Notes: generated by a model not told the origin, from the letters alone. 64,000 nt of DNA from Oxalobacteraceae bacterium CAVE-383 (GCA_004134995.1 REGP01000004.1:186001-250000), one strand, 5' to 3'. Positions 46,921-56,655 are shown, counted from the first letter of the stretch. A program made the numbers and translations.

Positions 46921-48216
46921 ATGCAAACCAATCTCGCCGATTTCATTCGCGATACCGCCGAAGGCCAGGAAGCCGACGCCATCCTGCGCAGCTGCGTTCA
47001 CTGCGGCTTCTGCACCGCGACCTGCCCGACCTATCAATTGCTGGGTGACGAACTGGACGGCCCGCGCGGCCGCATCTATCTGATGAAGCAGGTACTGGAA
47101 GGCGCGCCTGCCACTGCCAGCACGCAATTGCATCTGGATCGCTGCCTGACCTGCCGCAGTTGCGAGAGCACCTGCCCTTCCGGCGTGCAATACGGCCGGC
47201 TGGTCGATATCGGCCGCAAGATCGTGGACGATCAGGTGGCGCGGCCGTTCGGGCAACGCGTGCTGCGCACGGTTCTGAAGGAAGTATTGCCGCGCAAATG
47301 GCTGTTTGCGCCGGCCATGAAAATGGGCCAGACGCTGCGTCCGCTGTTGCCGCGCACGCTGAAAAACAAGGTTCCGGCGGCGCGGCCGCATGGCGCGTGG
47401 CCGCGGCGCGAACATGGGCGCAAGATGCTGTTGCTGGAAGGCTGCGTCCAGCCGTCGATGTCGCCGAACATCAACCATGCGACGGCGCGCGTGTTCGATG
47501 CGCTGGATGTGCAATTGCTGGTCGCGCCGAAGGCCGGCTGCTGCGGGGCGATTCGCTATCATCTGGACGATCATGACGGCGGCCTGGACGATATGCGGCG
47601 CAATATCGACGCATGGTGGCCGTATATCGAAAACGGCCGCGTGGAAGCGATTCTGATGAATGCATCCGGCTGCGGCGCGATGGTAAAGGAATACGGGCAA
47701 TTGCTGATGCACGATCACGCCTATGCCGACAAGGCCAGACGCATTTCGGCGCTGGCGAAGGATATCAGCGAAGTGCTGCCGGACTTCGCGGCGCAATTGC
47801 GGCAATTGCAGCTGTTGCGGCAGTTGCGCCAGCCGGCTTCAGGCAGGGCGCGCGTCGCCTATCATCCGCCTTGCACTTTGCAGCACGGCCAGAAAATCCG
47901 CGGCAAGGTGGAGGCGATATTGCGCGATATCGGCGTGGACGTGCATCTGTGCGCCGACAGCCATTTATGCTGCGGTTCGGCCGGCACGTATTCGGTGCTG
48001 CAGCCGGCCTTGTCCTACCAGCTGCGCGACAACAAGCTGGCCAGCCTCCAGGCTGTCGCGCCCGATGTCATCGTTTCCGGCAACATCGGCTGCCTCGCGC
48101 ATTTGCAGTCCGGCACGCAGACGCCGGTGCGGCACTGGATCGAATTGATCGATCAGGCGCTGGCGGAGGGCGCGCCTGAAGCCGTGCCTGGAACCGATTC
48201 CGCCAGCAACCCCTGA
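46921..48216 (+). CDS. glcF: Glycolate oxidase iron-sulfur subunit GlcF
   Basis: 431 residues. Two ferredoxin-type [4Fe-4S] motifs, CVHCGFCTATCP and CLTCRSCESTCP, followed by two CCG domains (GCCGAIRYH, CCGSAGTYS). Transfers electrons from GlcD/E to the membrane quinone pool. ATG 46921; the much longer ORF reaches back into glcE and is rejected. Its last 64 bp overlap the convergent peroxidase gene; the terminal residues are poorly conserved. Confidence 0.95.
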   Translation: MQTNLADFIRDTAEGQEADAILRSCVHCGFCTATCPTYQLLGDELDGPRGRIYLMKQVLEGAPATASTQLHLDRCLTCRSCESTCPSGVQYGRLVDIGRKIVDDQVARPFGQRVLRTVLKEVLPRKWLFAPAMKMGQTLRPLLPRTLKNKVPAARPHGAWPRREHGRKMLLLEGCVQPSMSPNINHATARVFDALDVQLLVAPKAGCCGAIRYHLDDHDGGLDDMRRNIDAWWPYIENGRVEAILMNASGCGAMVKEYGQLLMHDHAYADKARRISALAKDISEVLPDFAAQLRQLQLLRQLRQPASGRARVAYHPPCTLQHGQKIRGKVEAILRDIGVDVHLCADSHLCCGSAGTYSVLQPALSYQLRDNKLASLQAVAPDVIVSGNIGCLAHLQSGTQTPVRHWIELIDQALAEGAPEAVPGTDSASNP

Positions 48217-48680
48217 ATGTCGCCGATCAAATCCTGCGGCTTGGTGGTCGGCGCATAGCGGTTGAAAATGCTGCCGTCGCGCCGCACCAGGAATTTGGTG
48301 AAATTCCATTTGATGGCTTGCGTGCCAAGGATGCCCGGCGCGCCGGCCTTCAGGAAATCGAACAGCGGATCGGCGTGGTCGCCATTGACGTCGATTTTGG
48401 CAAACAGCGGAAAACGCACGCCGTAATTGGTCTCGCAAAATTCGCCGATGGCCGCGGCGTCGCCCGGCTCCTGTTCGCCGAACTGGTTGCAAGGGAAGGC
48501 CAGCACCTCCAGCCCCTGCGCGGCAAATTGCGCATACAGCGCCTGCAGTCCTTGGTATTGCGGCGTAAACCCGCATTTGCTGGCTGTGTTTACAATCAGC
48601 AGGACCTTGCCGCGATATTGCGCCAGGCTGGTCCGGCTGCCGTCGGGCAGTTGCACATCGAAATCGGTGACTTTGCTCAT
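48153..48680 (-). CDS. Glutathione peroxidase family protein (Cys type)
   Basis: 175 residues. Catalytic tetrad residues visible: C36 (NTASKCGFTPQ), Q70 (FPCNQFGEQEPG), W125 and N126 (IKWNFTKFLV). The resolving-type Cys64 in FPCNQF suggests thioredoxin-dependent peroxidase chemistry, as in BtuE-like proteins. The C-terminal ~20 residues (SVPGTASGAPSASA) are an Ala/Ser-rich tail lying in the overlap with glcF. Confidence 0.92.
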   Translation of the reverse strand: MSKVTDFDVQLPDGSRTSLAQYRGKVLLIVNTASKCGFTPQYQGLQALYAQFAAQGLEVLAFPCNQFGEQEPGDAAAIGEFCETNYGVRFPLFAKIDVNGDHADPLFDFLKAGAPGILGTQAIKWNFTKFLVRRDGSIFNRYAPTTKPQDLIGDIQGLLAESVPGTASGAPSASA

Positions 48681-48728
48681 GGTGTCCTTGTGGAAAAAAG
48701 CGTGGAAAGATGGGCCGGCGAGGTAATT

Positions 48729-49841
48729 TTAAATCGGAAAGTTATCGGGATGGCGCGCCACGGCGCGCGCGGTTTCCGCCGGAATCGCCTGTTGCTGCAC
48801 CAGTTTCGCCAGATGCTGGTCCAGTGTCTGCATACCGAGGCTGCCGCCGGTTTGCAGCGCCGAATACATCTGCGCCACCTTGCCTTCGCGGATCAGGTTG
48901 CGGATCGCCGGCGTGCCGAGCATGATTTCGTAGGCTGCAATCCGGCCGGAGCCGGCGTTGGCGCCGGCGCTGCCACTGCGCCGCACCAGCAACTGCGAGA
49001 TGACGCCTTGCAGCGATTCCGACAGCATGGTGCGCACCATGTCTTTTTCCGGGCCCGGAAAGGCATCGACCAATCGGTCGACCGACTTGACCGCCGATCC
49101 CGTATGCAGCGTCGCCAGCACCAGATGGCCGGTTTCGGCCGCGCTCAGGGCCAGCCGGATGCTGTCCAGATCGCGCAGTTCGCCGACCATGATGACGTCC
49201 GGATCGGCGCGCAGGGCCGAACGCAATGCCGCGGCGAAACACGCCGTATGGCGGCCGGCTTCGCGCTGGTTGATCAGGCTGCTCAGCGGCCGGTGAATGA
49301 ATTCGATGGGATCTTCGATGGTAATCACGTGGGCGCTGCGGCGGCGGTTGATGTGATCGATCATCGCCGCCAGCGTGGTCGATTTGCCCGAGCCGGTGGG
49401 GCCGGTAACCAGGACCAGGCCGTTCTGCTTCAGCGCCAATTGGCCGAACAGCGCCGGGCAGCCGAGTTGTTCCAGTGTCGGCACGGTGGCGGCGATGTGG
49501 CGGAATACGGCCGCGGCGCCGCGCTGCTGATTGAAGGCATTGACGCGAAAGCGCGCCGGAGCATCCGTGTCCGTATTCTCGGCCGTGTCCGCAGCCGCCA
49601 TATCCGGCGTATCCCTGGCCGTAAAGGAAAAATCGCATTCCAGATGCGTGTCGTAGTGCAGGCGCTGGGCGTCGTTCATGACGTTATACAGCAGCGCATG
49701 GACGTCCTTGTGCGAGAGCGCCGGCAAATCGGTTTTTACGATTTCACCGTCTACCCGCAGCAGCGGCGGCAAGCCGGCCGAAAGATGCAGATCGGAGGCC
49801 TTGTTCAGGATCGAAAAGGCGAGAAGTTCGGCAATGTTCAT
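48729..49841 (-). CDS. pilT: Type IV pilus retraction ATPase PilT
   Basis: 370-residue hexameric ATPase powering pilus retraction. N-terminal ASDLHLSAGLPPLLRVDGEI, Walker A GPTGSGKST (147-154), Asp box ITIEDPIEFIH, Walker B VGELRDLDSIRLAL, His box GHLVLATLHT, and the C-terminal AIRNLIREGKVAQMYSALQTGGSLGMQTLD. Two insertions set it apart from the usual ~345-residue form: an acidic stretch near 77-96 and a Gly/Ala/Ser stretch after QLLVRRS. Divergent from yggS. Confidence 0.93.
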   Translation of the reverse strand: MNIAELLAFSILNKASDLHLSAGLPPLLRVDGEIVKTDLPALSHKDVHALLYNVMNDAQRLHYDTHLECDFSFTARDTPDMAAADTAENTDTDAPARFRVNAFNQQRGAAAVFRHIAATVPTLEQLGCPALFGQLALKQNGLVLVTGPTGSGKSTTLAAMIDHINRRRSAHVITIEDPIEFIHRPLSSLINQREAGRHTACFAAALRSALRADPDVIMVGELRDLDSIRLALSAAETGHLVLATLHTGSAVKSVDRLVDAFPGPEKDMVRTMLSESLQGVISQLLVRRSGSAGANAGSGRIAAYEIMLGTPAIRNLIREGKVAQMYSALQTGGSLGMQTLDQHLAKLVQQQAIPAETARAVARHPDNFPI

Positions 49842-49919
49842 TTATAATCCCAGGCTTACAGCCACGCGCCACGGCCAAGTTCATTGATGCATAACATCGC
49901 TGGAACGCATTTTCAAATT

Positions 49920-50627
49920 ATGTCCCTAATCGCTTCCAACCTGCAAGCCGTCCATCAGCAAATCGCACGCGCCGCAAGCGCCGCCGGGCGCGCCCCGGAC
50001 GGCATTCGCCTGCTCGCCGTCTCCAAGACCTTCGGCGCCGATGCCGTGCTGGAGGCCTGGCGCGCAGGCCAGCTCGCCTTTGGCGAAAGCTATCTGCAGG
50101 AAGCTTTGGCCAAGATAAACATCATCGATACCGCCATTGCGCTGGCCCGGAAAAAGGCGCCGCCGGAATGGCATTTCATCGGGCCGATACAAAGTAATAA
50201 GACCCGTCCTATAGCCGAGAATTTCTCCTGGGTGCATTCGGTGGAGCGCGAAAAGATCGCGCGGCGTCTGTCGGAGCAGCGGCCGGCGCATCTGCCGCCG
50301 CTGAATCTTTGCCTGCAGGTCAACATCAGCGGCGAAGACAGTAAAAGCGGCGCGGCGCCGGAAGAAGCGGAGGCCATCGCCAGGGAGATCGCCGCCTTGC
50401 CGAATATCCGGCTGCGCGGCCTGATGGCGATTCCCGCGCCGACCGACGATCCGCTACAGCAGCGCGCGGCCTATCGCCCCTTGCGCGAATTGTTCGAGCG
50501 CCTGAATGCGCAAGGCATGGCGCTCGATACGCTGTCGATGGGCATGTCGGCCGATCTGGCCGCGGCAGTCGCGGAGGGCTCGACCATGCTGCGCATCGGC
50601 AGCGCCATTTTCGGCGGCCGGACCTGA
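49920..50627 (+). CDS. yggS: YggS family PLP-binding homeostasis protein
   Basis: 235 residues; the PLP lysine is in IRLLAVSKTFGADAV, with GESYLQEALAKI, EWHFIGPIQSNKT and SMGMSADLAAAVAEGSTMLRIGSAIFG. Controls vitamin B6 pools; no catalytic activity known. ATG 49920 is family-consistent but has no obvious ribosome site. Upstream of proC, a common pair. Confidence 0.93.
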   Translation: MSLIASNLQAVHQQIARAASAAGRAPDGIRLLAVSKTFGADAVLEAWRAGQLAFGESYLQEALAKINIIDTAIALARKKAPPEWHFIGPIQSNKTRPIAENFSWVHSVEREKIARRLSEQRPAHLPPLNLCLQVNISGEDSKSGAAPEEAEAIAREIAALPNIRLRGLMAIPAPTDDPLQQRAAYRPLRELFERLNAQGMALDTLSMGMSADLAAAVAEGSTMLRIGSAIFGGRT

Positions 50628-50660
50628 ATTATTTTTTACTTCATTCATTAAGGATTCATC

Positions 50661-51473
50661 GTGAAAATCAGCTTCATTGGCGGCGGCAACATGGCCGGCG
50701 CACTGATCGCCGGACTGGCAAACAAACTGACCCCGGGCGCGAATATCCATGTGGTCGATCCGAATGCCGCCGCGCTGCAATCGCTGCGCACACAGTTCGG
50801 CGTAACGACGGCGCAGGATTTCGGTCAGGCGCTGGCTGATTGCGAGGTTATCGTGCTGGCGGTGAAGCCGGACAAGATGCGCGAAGTGCTGGCGGCGTTG
50901 CAGCCGTTCCTGTCGGGCCAGTTGCTGTTGTCGATCGCCGCGGGCATCCGCATCGCCGATCTGTCGCGCTGGGCCAATGGCCATCAGGCGGTGGTGCGCG
51001 CGATGCCGAATACCCCGGCGCTGATCGGGCAGGGCATTACCGGCCTGGTGGCGATGCCGGCGGTCTCGCAGGCGCAGCGCGAAGTCGCCGATCAGATATT
51101 AACGGCGGTGGGCGCGACGGTATGGCTGGAAGACGAGAATCTGATCGATGCCGTGACGGCCGTATCGGGCAGCGGCCCGGCCTATGTGTTTTATTTCATT
51201 GAAGCCATGCAGCAGGCGGCCCAGGAACTGGGGCTCAGCGCCGAGCAGGGCATCGCGCTGGCCAAGGCCACGTTCGCGGGCGCGTCGCAATTGGCGGTAC
51301 GTTCGTCCGAACCGGTTTCGCTGCTGCGCGAACGCGTGACGTCCAAGGGCGGCACCACGTATGCGGCATTGACCAGCATGGAAGAAAGCGGCGTCAAGCC
51401 GCTGATCGTCAAGGCGGTGAAGGCGGCGGCGGCGCGCGGAAAAAGCCTGGGCGATGAATTGGGGCGGGATTAA
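50661..51473 (+). CDS. proC: Pyrroline-5-carboxylate reductase
   Basis: 270-residue last enzyme of proline synthesis. Nucleotide-binding ISFIGGGNMAGALIAGL, then VRAMPNTPALIGQGITGL and the C-terminal helix signature VSGSGPAYVFYFIEAM and RERVTSKGGTTYAALTSMEE. Its stop is only 3 bp from the stop of the convergent pentapeptide gene; no terminator fits between. Confidence 0.96.
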   Translation: MKISFIGGGNMAGALIAGLANKLTPGANIHVVDPNAAALQSLRTQFGVTTAQDFGQALADCEVIVLAVKPDKMREVLAALQPFLSGQLLLSIAAGIRIADLSRWANGHQAVVRAMPNTPALIGQGITGLVAMPAVSQAQREVADQILTAVGATVWLEDENLIDAVTAVSGSGPAYVFYFIEAMQQAAQELGLSAEQGIALAKATFAGASQLAVRSSEPVSLLRERVTSKGGTTYAALTSMEESGVKPLIVKAVKAAAARGKSLGDELGRD

Positions 51474-51476
51474 GGA

Positions 51477-52481
51477 TCAGACTGCTTCCACATTGCCGGC
51501 TTCATCGTCCGTAAAATCCGTCAGGTAATCGCTGTCCGAATCGTCGCCGTGCGTCTGGGATAACGGGTGCAGAAAATGATAAATCGGATGCCGCAAATTG
51601 TCCCGGAGCATATGGTCCAGAGGCGCCGGCAATAGTCCTTTGCGGAGTGCGTAGGCGCCATCTTTTCCGACCGTGTAGGGACCTATATCCAATCCGATGT
51701 CATTCAGGTAGGCGCCATCGAAATTGGCGTCCTCCAGATTGTTTTCGTCGGTGCTGAACGTGAGGCCGCTCAAGTTGGCGCCCGCCAGATTGGCGTTGCG
51801 GAACAATGTATTTTTGACATCGCTGCCGGCCAGGTCGGCGCCCTCCATGTCCGCGTAACTCACATCCGCATGCGTCAGATCGCACTCGCGTACGACTGTG
51901 TTTTTCATATTGCAGCCGAACAGGATGGCGCCGTAAAAATCGATGCCGCTCAGATCCATACCGCTCAGGTCCGTATGAGACAGATCGGCTGCCACCATTT
52001 CCATTGTGTTGACCGCCCATGCCAGGCATTGCTTCGGCCAATGGAAGGGCGCATCGGACGGATCGATCCCGCTGGCCGGATGGCGCTGTTCCAGCAGCGC
52101 CTGCCAGTGGCCTTCGCCGCTTGCATCCACATAGCGGTCGATGTCCTGGACCAGATCGTCATCCGTATTGCCGAGAACCTTGCATATTGTGCGGTTTATG
52201 CAATCGGGATCGGGCAGCAGCGATTGATGCCGTTCGTACACACTGAATGGTCTGGTTTTGCCCGCATATATTTCCGATGCCGCGTCCGGCCAAAGATTTT
52301 TGCGGCAGACCAGCCAATGGCAAAGTTCTTCCAGTTCAGCACGCTTGTAGAAGGGTGCGCGCCGCAGCGCGTGATCCAGATCGGCGGCGAGATTTGGGGT
52401 TGATGCGGATGCGGTTGGTGAAGGGTTTGCTGGATACGGCGAAGTGACGGTAAAAAAGGAAAACAGGGATTGCCCGAGCAT
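51477..52481 (-). CDS. Pentapeptide-repeat protein, candidate secreted effector
   Basis: 334 residues. Residues 1-35 are Ser/Thr/Pro/Ala-rich with no signal-peptide architecture; 40-160 is an unrecognised helical region; 164-262 contains about 18 pentapeptide units of the A(D/N)Lxx type (DLSGMDLSGIDFYGAILFG, DLTHADVSYADMEGADLAGS, NANLAGANLSGL), which fold as a right-handed quadrilateral helix; the tail is acidic (DDSDSDYLTDFTDDEAG). Pentapeptide effectors such as PipB are the closest analogy, though pentapeptide proteins have many roles. Begins 8 bp after ubiA on the same strand; could be read through from it. Weak ribosome site. Confidence 0.8.
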   Translation of the reverse strand: MLGQSLFSFFTVTSPYPANPSPTASASTPNLAADLDHALRRAPFYKRAELEELCHWLVCRKNLWPDAASEIYAGKTRPFSVYERHQSLLPDPDCINRTICKVLGNTDDDLVQDIDRYVDASGEGHWQALLEQRHPASGIDPSDAPFHWPKQCLAWAVNTMEMVAADLSHTDLSGMDLSGIDFYGAILFGCNMKNTVVRECDLTHADVSYADMEGADLAGSDVKNTLFRNANLAGANLSGLTFSTDENNLEDANFDGAYLNDIGLDIGPYTVGKDGAYALRKGLLPAPLDHMLRDNLRHPIYHFLHPLSQTHGDDSDSDYLTDFTDDEAGNVEAV

Positions 52482-52489
52482 TGATTAAC

Positions 52490-53350
52490 CTAGGTGTGAC
52501 TAAAAAAATAATCCAGCGCAACGCCCGCGAACACCGCCGCGCCCAGCCAGTTATTGTGGCGGAACGCCTTGAAGCAGCGCATGCGGTCACGGCCGCGGAT
52601 CAGATAATAGTGATAGACGGCGCAGCCAAGCGCAACCGCGATGCCGGCAAGGAACCAGCCGCGCAGCCCGTAATGCCAGCCCACGCCCAGCGTAATGGCC
52701 AGCGTCGCCGCATAGCACAGCATGACCGCCGCGACATCGTAGCGGCCAAATGTAATTGCCGAAGTCTTCAGACCCAGCTTCAGATCGTCGTCGCGGTCGA
52801 CCATTGCATATTCGGTATCGTAAGCCAGCGCCCAGAACACATTCCCGGCCAGCAGCAGCCATGCGGCCGGCGGCAAATCGTTTTGCACGGCGGCAAACGC
52901 CATCGGAATGCCGAAGCCGAAGGCAATGCCAAGATACGCCTGCGGCAGCGCGAAAAAACGTTTGAAATAGGGATAGCTGGCCGCGATGGCGACCGCCGCC
53001 AGCGACAACTGTTTGGTCAGTGCGTTGAGCGGCCAGATCAGCGCGAACGACGCCAGCGCCAGCACGGCGGCGACCGCCACCGCTTCCCATGCCTTGATCT
53101 TGCCGGCGGTCAGCGGCCGCGCCGCGGTGCGTTTGACGTGACGGTCGAAATCGCGGTCGGCGAAATCGTTGATCGCGCAGCCGGCCGCGCGCATCAGCAC
53201 GGTGCCGACGCAGAACACCAGAAAAAGATGCGGGGAGGGATGTCCGTCCGAGGCCAGCCACAAGGCGATGAGCGTTGGCCACAGCAGCAGCAGTATGCCG
53301 ATCGGCTTGTCGAAGCGGGTCAGGTAAATATACTGTTTCAGGCGATCCAT
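52490..53350 (-). CDS. ubiA: 4-hydroxybenzoate polyprenyltransferase
   Basis: 286-residue integral membrane prenyltransferase of ubiquinone synthesis. First Asp motif NDFADRDFD (61-69), second [12 protein letters not shown] (178-189), about nine hydrophobic helices. Attaches the polyprenyl tail to 4-hydroxybenzoate. Lies 9 bp downstream of oxyR on the same strand. Confidence 0.95.
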   Translation of the reverse strand: MDRLKQYIYLTRFDKPIGILLLLWPTLIALWLASDGHPSPHLFLVFCVGTVLMRAAGCAINDFADRDFDRHVKRTAARPLTAGKIKAWEAVAVAAVLALASFALIWPLNALTKQLSLAAVAIAASYPYFKRFFALPQAYLGIAFGFGIPMAFAAVQNDLPPAAWLLLAGNVFWALAYDTEYAMVDRDDDLKLGLKTSAITFGRYDVAAVMLCYAATLAITLGVGWHYGLRGWFLAGIAVALGCAVYHYYLIRGRDRMRCFKAFRHNNWLGAAVFAGVALDYFFSHT

Positions 53351-53359
53351 TGCTTGCCG

Positions 53360-54307
53360 TCAGCCTTCGATCACCGCCGCGTCACGCAGCATCTGCGCAC
53401 CGTTCAGATTGCAGGACAGCACCGCCTGCCGCACGGCTTCGATGGCGGCATGGCGGGTGAAGCTCTTGCGCCAGGCGATCACCACGCGGCGCGACGGCAG
53501 CGGCTGGGTGAACGGCACATAGCGCAGCATGCCGTCCTTGTCGTTCATGTCCGGGATCGAGCCTTTCGGCAGCACGGTGATGCCGATGCCGGAGGCGACC
53601 ATATGGCGGATGGTTTCCAGCGACGATCCTTCGAAACTGCGCGCGATGCCGTCGCCGGCGGTGGAAAAGCGCGACATTTCGGGACAGACTTCCAGCACCT
53701 GGTCGCGGAAGCAGTGGCCATTGCCCAGCAGCAGCATGGTTTCGTTCTTCAGTTCATGCGCATCGATCGCCGCGCGACCGGCCCACTGATGATGCTTCGG
53801 CAGCGCCACCACGAATTCCTCGTCGTACAGTGGCTGCACCGTGAGGCCGTGTTCGGGGAACGGCAGCGCCATGATGGCGGCGTCGAGTTCGCCCTGGCGC
53901 AGCAGCTCGATCAGGCGCACAGTGAAATTTTCCTGCAGGATCAGCGGCATCTGCGGCACCTGCTCGATCATGGTCTTGACCAGCGGCGGCAGCAGGTAGG
54001 GACCGATGGTGTAGATGATGCCGAGCCGCAGCGGCCCCGACAGCGGATCCTTGTTCTGGCTGGCGATTTCCTTGATGGCGGCGGTCTGTTCCAGCACGCG
54101 TTCGGCCTGGGCCACGATTTGCGCGCCCAGCGGGGTGACGGAGATCTCCGTGCCGCCGCGTTCGAAGATGATGACGCCCAATTCATCTTCCAGTTTCTTG
54201 ATGGCGACCGATAACGTGGGCTGGGCGACAAAACAGGCTTCGGCGGCATGGCCGAAATGTTTTTCGCGGGCAACGGCGACGATATATTTGAGTTCGGTAA
54301 GTGTCAT
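53360..54307 (-). CDS. oxyR: Hydrogen peroxide-inducible regulator OxyR
   Basis: 315-residue LysR-family redox sensor. Helix-turn-helix in HFGHAAEACFVAQPTLSVAIKKLEDELG; the redox pair is C199 and C208 (GNGHCFRDQVLEVCPE), the same numbers as in E. coli OxyR. ATG 54307 gives MTLTELKYIVAVA; the ORF extension to 54352 is dismissed. Followed by ubiA and preceded by recG on the same strand, a known Burkholderiales order. Confidence 0.96.
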   Translation of the reverse strand: MTLTELKYIVAVAREKHFGHAAEACFVAQPTLSVAIKKLEDELGVIIFERGGTEISVTPLGAQIVAQAERVLEQTAAIKEIASQNKDPLSGPLRLGIIYTIGPYLLPPLVKTMIEQVPQMPLILQENFTVRLIELLRQGELDAAIMALPFPEHGLTVQPLYDEEFVVALPKHHQWAGRAAIDAHELKNETMLLLGNGHCFRDQVLEVCPEMSRFSTAGDGIARSFEGSSLETIRHMVASGIGITVLPKGSIPDMNDKDGMLRYVPFTQPLPSRRVVIAWRKSFTRHAAIEAVRQAVLSCNLNGAQMLRDAAVIEG

Positions 54308-54422
54308 AGCGCTTATGTTCGCACAAGCGGCGGCAAAATGTTTGAAAAGCATCGATCCGGCCGTTTTTTACCCCGGTACGCCTGGGGCTCATCCCGGCCG
54401 AATCTGATTTCTCCGATTGGCG

Positions 54423-56480
54423 TCAAACCTTCAGAAATTCTTCCCTGCCGCCCAGCCAGCGCGCGAGATGCGCGTCCACCGTGGCCGGATCGTCGCGCAA
54501 TAATTGCTGCGCCAGCGTGCGTGCCTGATCGACCAGCCATTGGTCGGCCGCCAGATCGGCGAATCGCAGCAGCGCCTCGCCGGACTGGCGCGCGCCGAGG
54601 AATTCGCCGGGACCGCGGATTTCCAGGTCGCGGCGCGCGATTTCAAAGCCGTCGGTGGTGGCGCGCATGGTCATCAGCCTCTGTTTGGCGACCCCGCCCA
54701 GCGGGCTCTGATACAGCAGCAGGCAGGCGCTGGCCGCCGCGCCGCGCCCGACCCGGCCGCGCAATTGATGCAATTGCGACAAGCCGAAGCGCTCGGCGTG
54801 TTCGATCACCATCAGCGATGCATTGGGCACATCGACGCCGACTTCGATCACCGTGGTGGCGACCAGCAAATGCGTTTCGCCGCGCACGAAGGCTTCCATC
54901 ACGGCCTGCTTTTCCTGTTGTTTCAGGCGGCCGTGCACCAGCCCGACGCGCAGATCGGGGAGGGCCTGCGCCAGCAAGGCGTGGGTATCCACCGCAGTCT
55001 GCAACTGCAGCGCTTCCGATTCTTCGATCAGCGGGCAGACCCAATAGGCCTGGCGCCCTTCCAGCGCGGCCGCATGGACCCGTTCGATGACCTGGTCGCG
55101 CCGGTTCTGGTCGATGCTGCGCGTGAGCACCGGGGTGCGGCCCGGCGGCAGCTCGTCGATGGCGGAGATTTCCAGGTCTGCGTAATAGGTCATGGCCAGG
55201 GTGCGCGGAATCGGCGTGGCCGACATCATCAATTGATGCGGCACGCTCTCGTATGCATCATTGCGTGCGCCCTTGTTGCGCAGCGCCAGCCGCTGGCCCA
55301 CGCCGAAGCGGTGCTGTTCGTCCACGATCACCAGTCCGAGCCTGGTGAATTGCACGGTATCCTGGATCAGCGCATGGGTGCCGATGATCAATTGCGCCTG
55401 GCCCGACGCGATGCGCGCGGTCGCTTCGGTTTTTTCCTTTTTCTTCAGGCTGCCGGTGAGCCAGGCCACTTCCACGCCCAGCGGCGCCATCCAGGCGCCG
55501 ATCTTGCGGAAATGCTGGTCGGCCAGGATTTCGGTCGGCGCCATCAGCACTGCCTGAAAGCCGCTGTCGATGGCCTGGGCCGCGGCCAGCGCCGCGATCA
55601 CGGTCTTGCCGCTGCCGACGTCGCCCTGCAGCAGCCGCTGCATCGGAAACGCATGCAGCAGATCGGCGCGGATTTCCTCCAGCACGCGTTGCTGCGCGGC
55701 GGTCAGCGTAAACGGCAGCTGCGCCAGAAATGCATGGGAAAGGGCGCCGATGGCCGGCAGCGGTTCGGCGGTGCGGGCGCGCCGCGCGATCTGCGCGCGC
55801 TTGAGCGAAAGTTGCTGGGCCAGCAGTTCGTCGAACTTCATGCGCACCCAGGCCGGATGGGTGCGTTCGATCAGTGCGTGTTCGTCGACGTCGGCCGGCG
55901 GATTGTGCAGCAGCCGCACCGAGGCTTCAAACGGCTCCAGATGCAGCGCCGCGCGAATGCCGTCGCTGAGCGTGTCGCGCCAGTCCAGCCGCGCCAGCGC
56001 CGCGCCGATCGCCTTGCGCAGGTAGGCTTGCGACAGGCCTTCGCCGGCCGGGTACACCGGCGTCAAGGCGGTCGGCAGCGGCGCGCCTTCCAGCACAACC
56101 TTATAGGCGGGATGCACCATCTCGGCGCCGAAGAATCCATGCCGCAATTCGCCGCGCGCGCGTATCCGTACGCCGGCCGCCAGCTGCGTGGCCTGGCTGC
56201 CATAGAAATTCAGGAAGCGCAGCACCAGTTGGCCGCTGTCGTCGGCCATCGTCACCACCAGTTGGCGGCGCGGGCGGAACTGGACGTCCGACTGGGTGAT
56301 GATTCCCTCGACCTGCACCGTCTGCATGCCGCGCATGGCGGCCTGCGCGATGCTCAGGACTTCCGTCTCGTCCTCGTAGCGCGCCGGCAAATGCAGCGCC
56401 AGGTCGATGTCGGTGCGCAGGCCGAGCTTGGCGAGTTTGTCTTCGCTTTTGACGGGGGGCTTGCGCTTCGGTGCCGGCAT
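54423..56480 (-). CDS. recG: ATP-dependent DNA helicase RecG
   Basis: 685-residue branch-migration helicase that processes stalled forks. Wedge/OB region (GIITQSDVQFRPRRQLVVTMAD), Walker A LLQGDVGSGKTVIA, DEQH-type box VIVDEQHRFGVGQR, MSATPIPRTLAMT, motif VI region QLRGRVGRG and the C-terminal TRG part (EIRGPGEFLGARQSG). Normal length. The 175-bp gap to divergent queA should hold both promoters. Confidence 0.96.
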   Translation of the reverse strand: MPAPKRKPPVKSEDKLAKLGLRTDIDLALHLPARYEDETEVLSIAQAAMRGMQTVQVEGIITQSDVQFRPRRQLVVTMADDSGQLVLRFLNFYGSQATQLAAGVRIRARGELRHGFFGAEMVHPAYKVVLEGAPLPTALTPVYPAGEGLSQAYLRKAIGAALARLDWRDTLSDGIRAALHLEPFEASVRLLHNPPADVDEHALIERTHPAWVRMKFDELLAQQLSLKRAQIARRARTAEPLPAIGALSHAFLAQLPFTLTAAQQRVLEEIRADLLHAFPMQRLLQGDVGSGKTVIAALAAAQAIDSGFQAVLMAPTEILADQHFRKIGAWMAPLGVEVAWLTGSLKKKEKTEATARIASGQAQLIIGTHALIQDTVQFTRLGLVIVDEQHRFGVGQRLALRNKGARNDAYESVPHQLMMSATPIPRTLAMTYYADLEISAIDELPPGRTPVLTRSIDQNRRDQVIERVHAAALEGRQAYWVCPLIEESEALQLQTAVDTHALLAQALPDLRVGLVHGRLKQQEKQAVMEAFVRGETHLLVATTVIEVGVDVPNASLMVIEHAERFGLSQLHQLRGRVGRGAAASACLLLYQSPLGGVAKQRLMTMRATTDGFEIARRDLEIRGPGEFLGARQSGEALLRFADLAADQWLVDQARTLAQQLLRDDPATVDAHLARWLGGREEFLKV

Positions 56481-56655
56481 TTGGGAAAGAGGTTCGAGGA
56501 TAAATTGGAGACAGCGTAAAATAGCGGGTTTGGCTTTCCCGGCCTGAACGCCGGTCCAAAAACTTTCGACGATTGTACGGGCATTGCCGGTTTTTTCGCC
56601 ATTGCTTTATTTTTCGCGTTTTCTAGTCTTCCGTTCCATTTCCGTATCCGCCGCC

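Noticed and set aside
54504-56519. 671-codon rightward ORF opposite recG
   Set aside because: Antisense shadow of recG with biased, unrecognisable translation.
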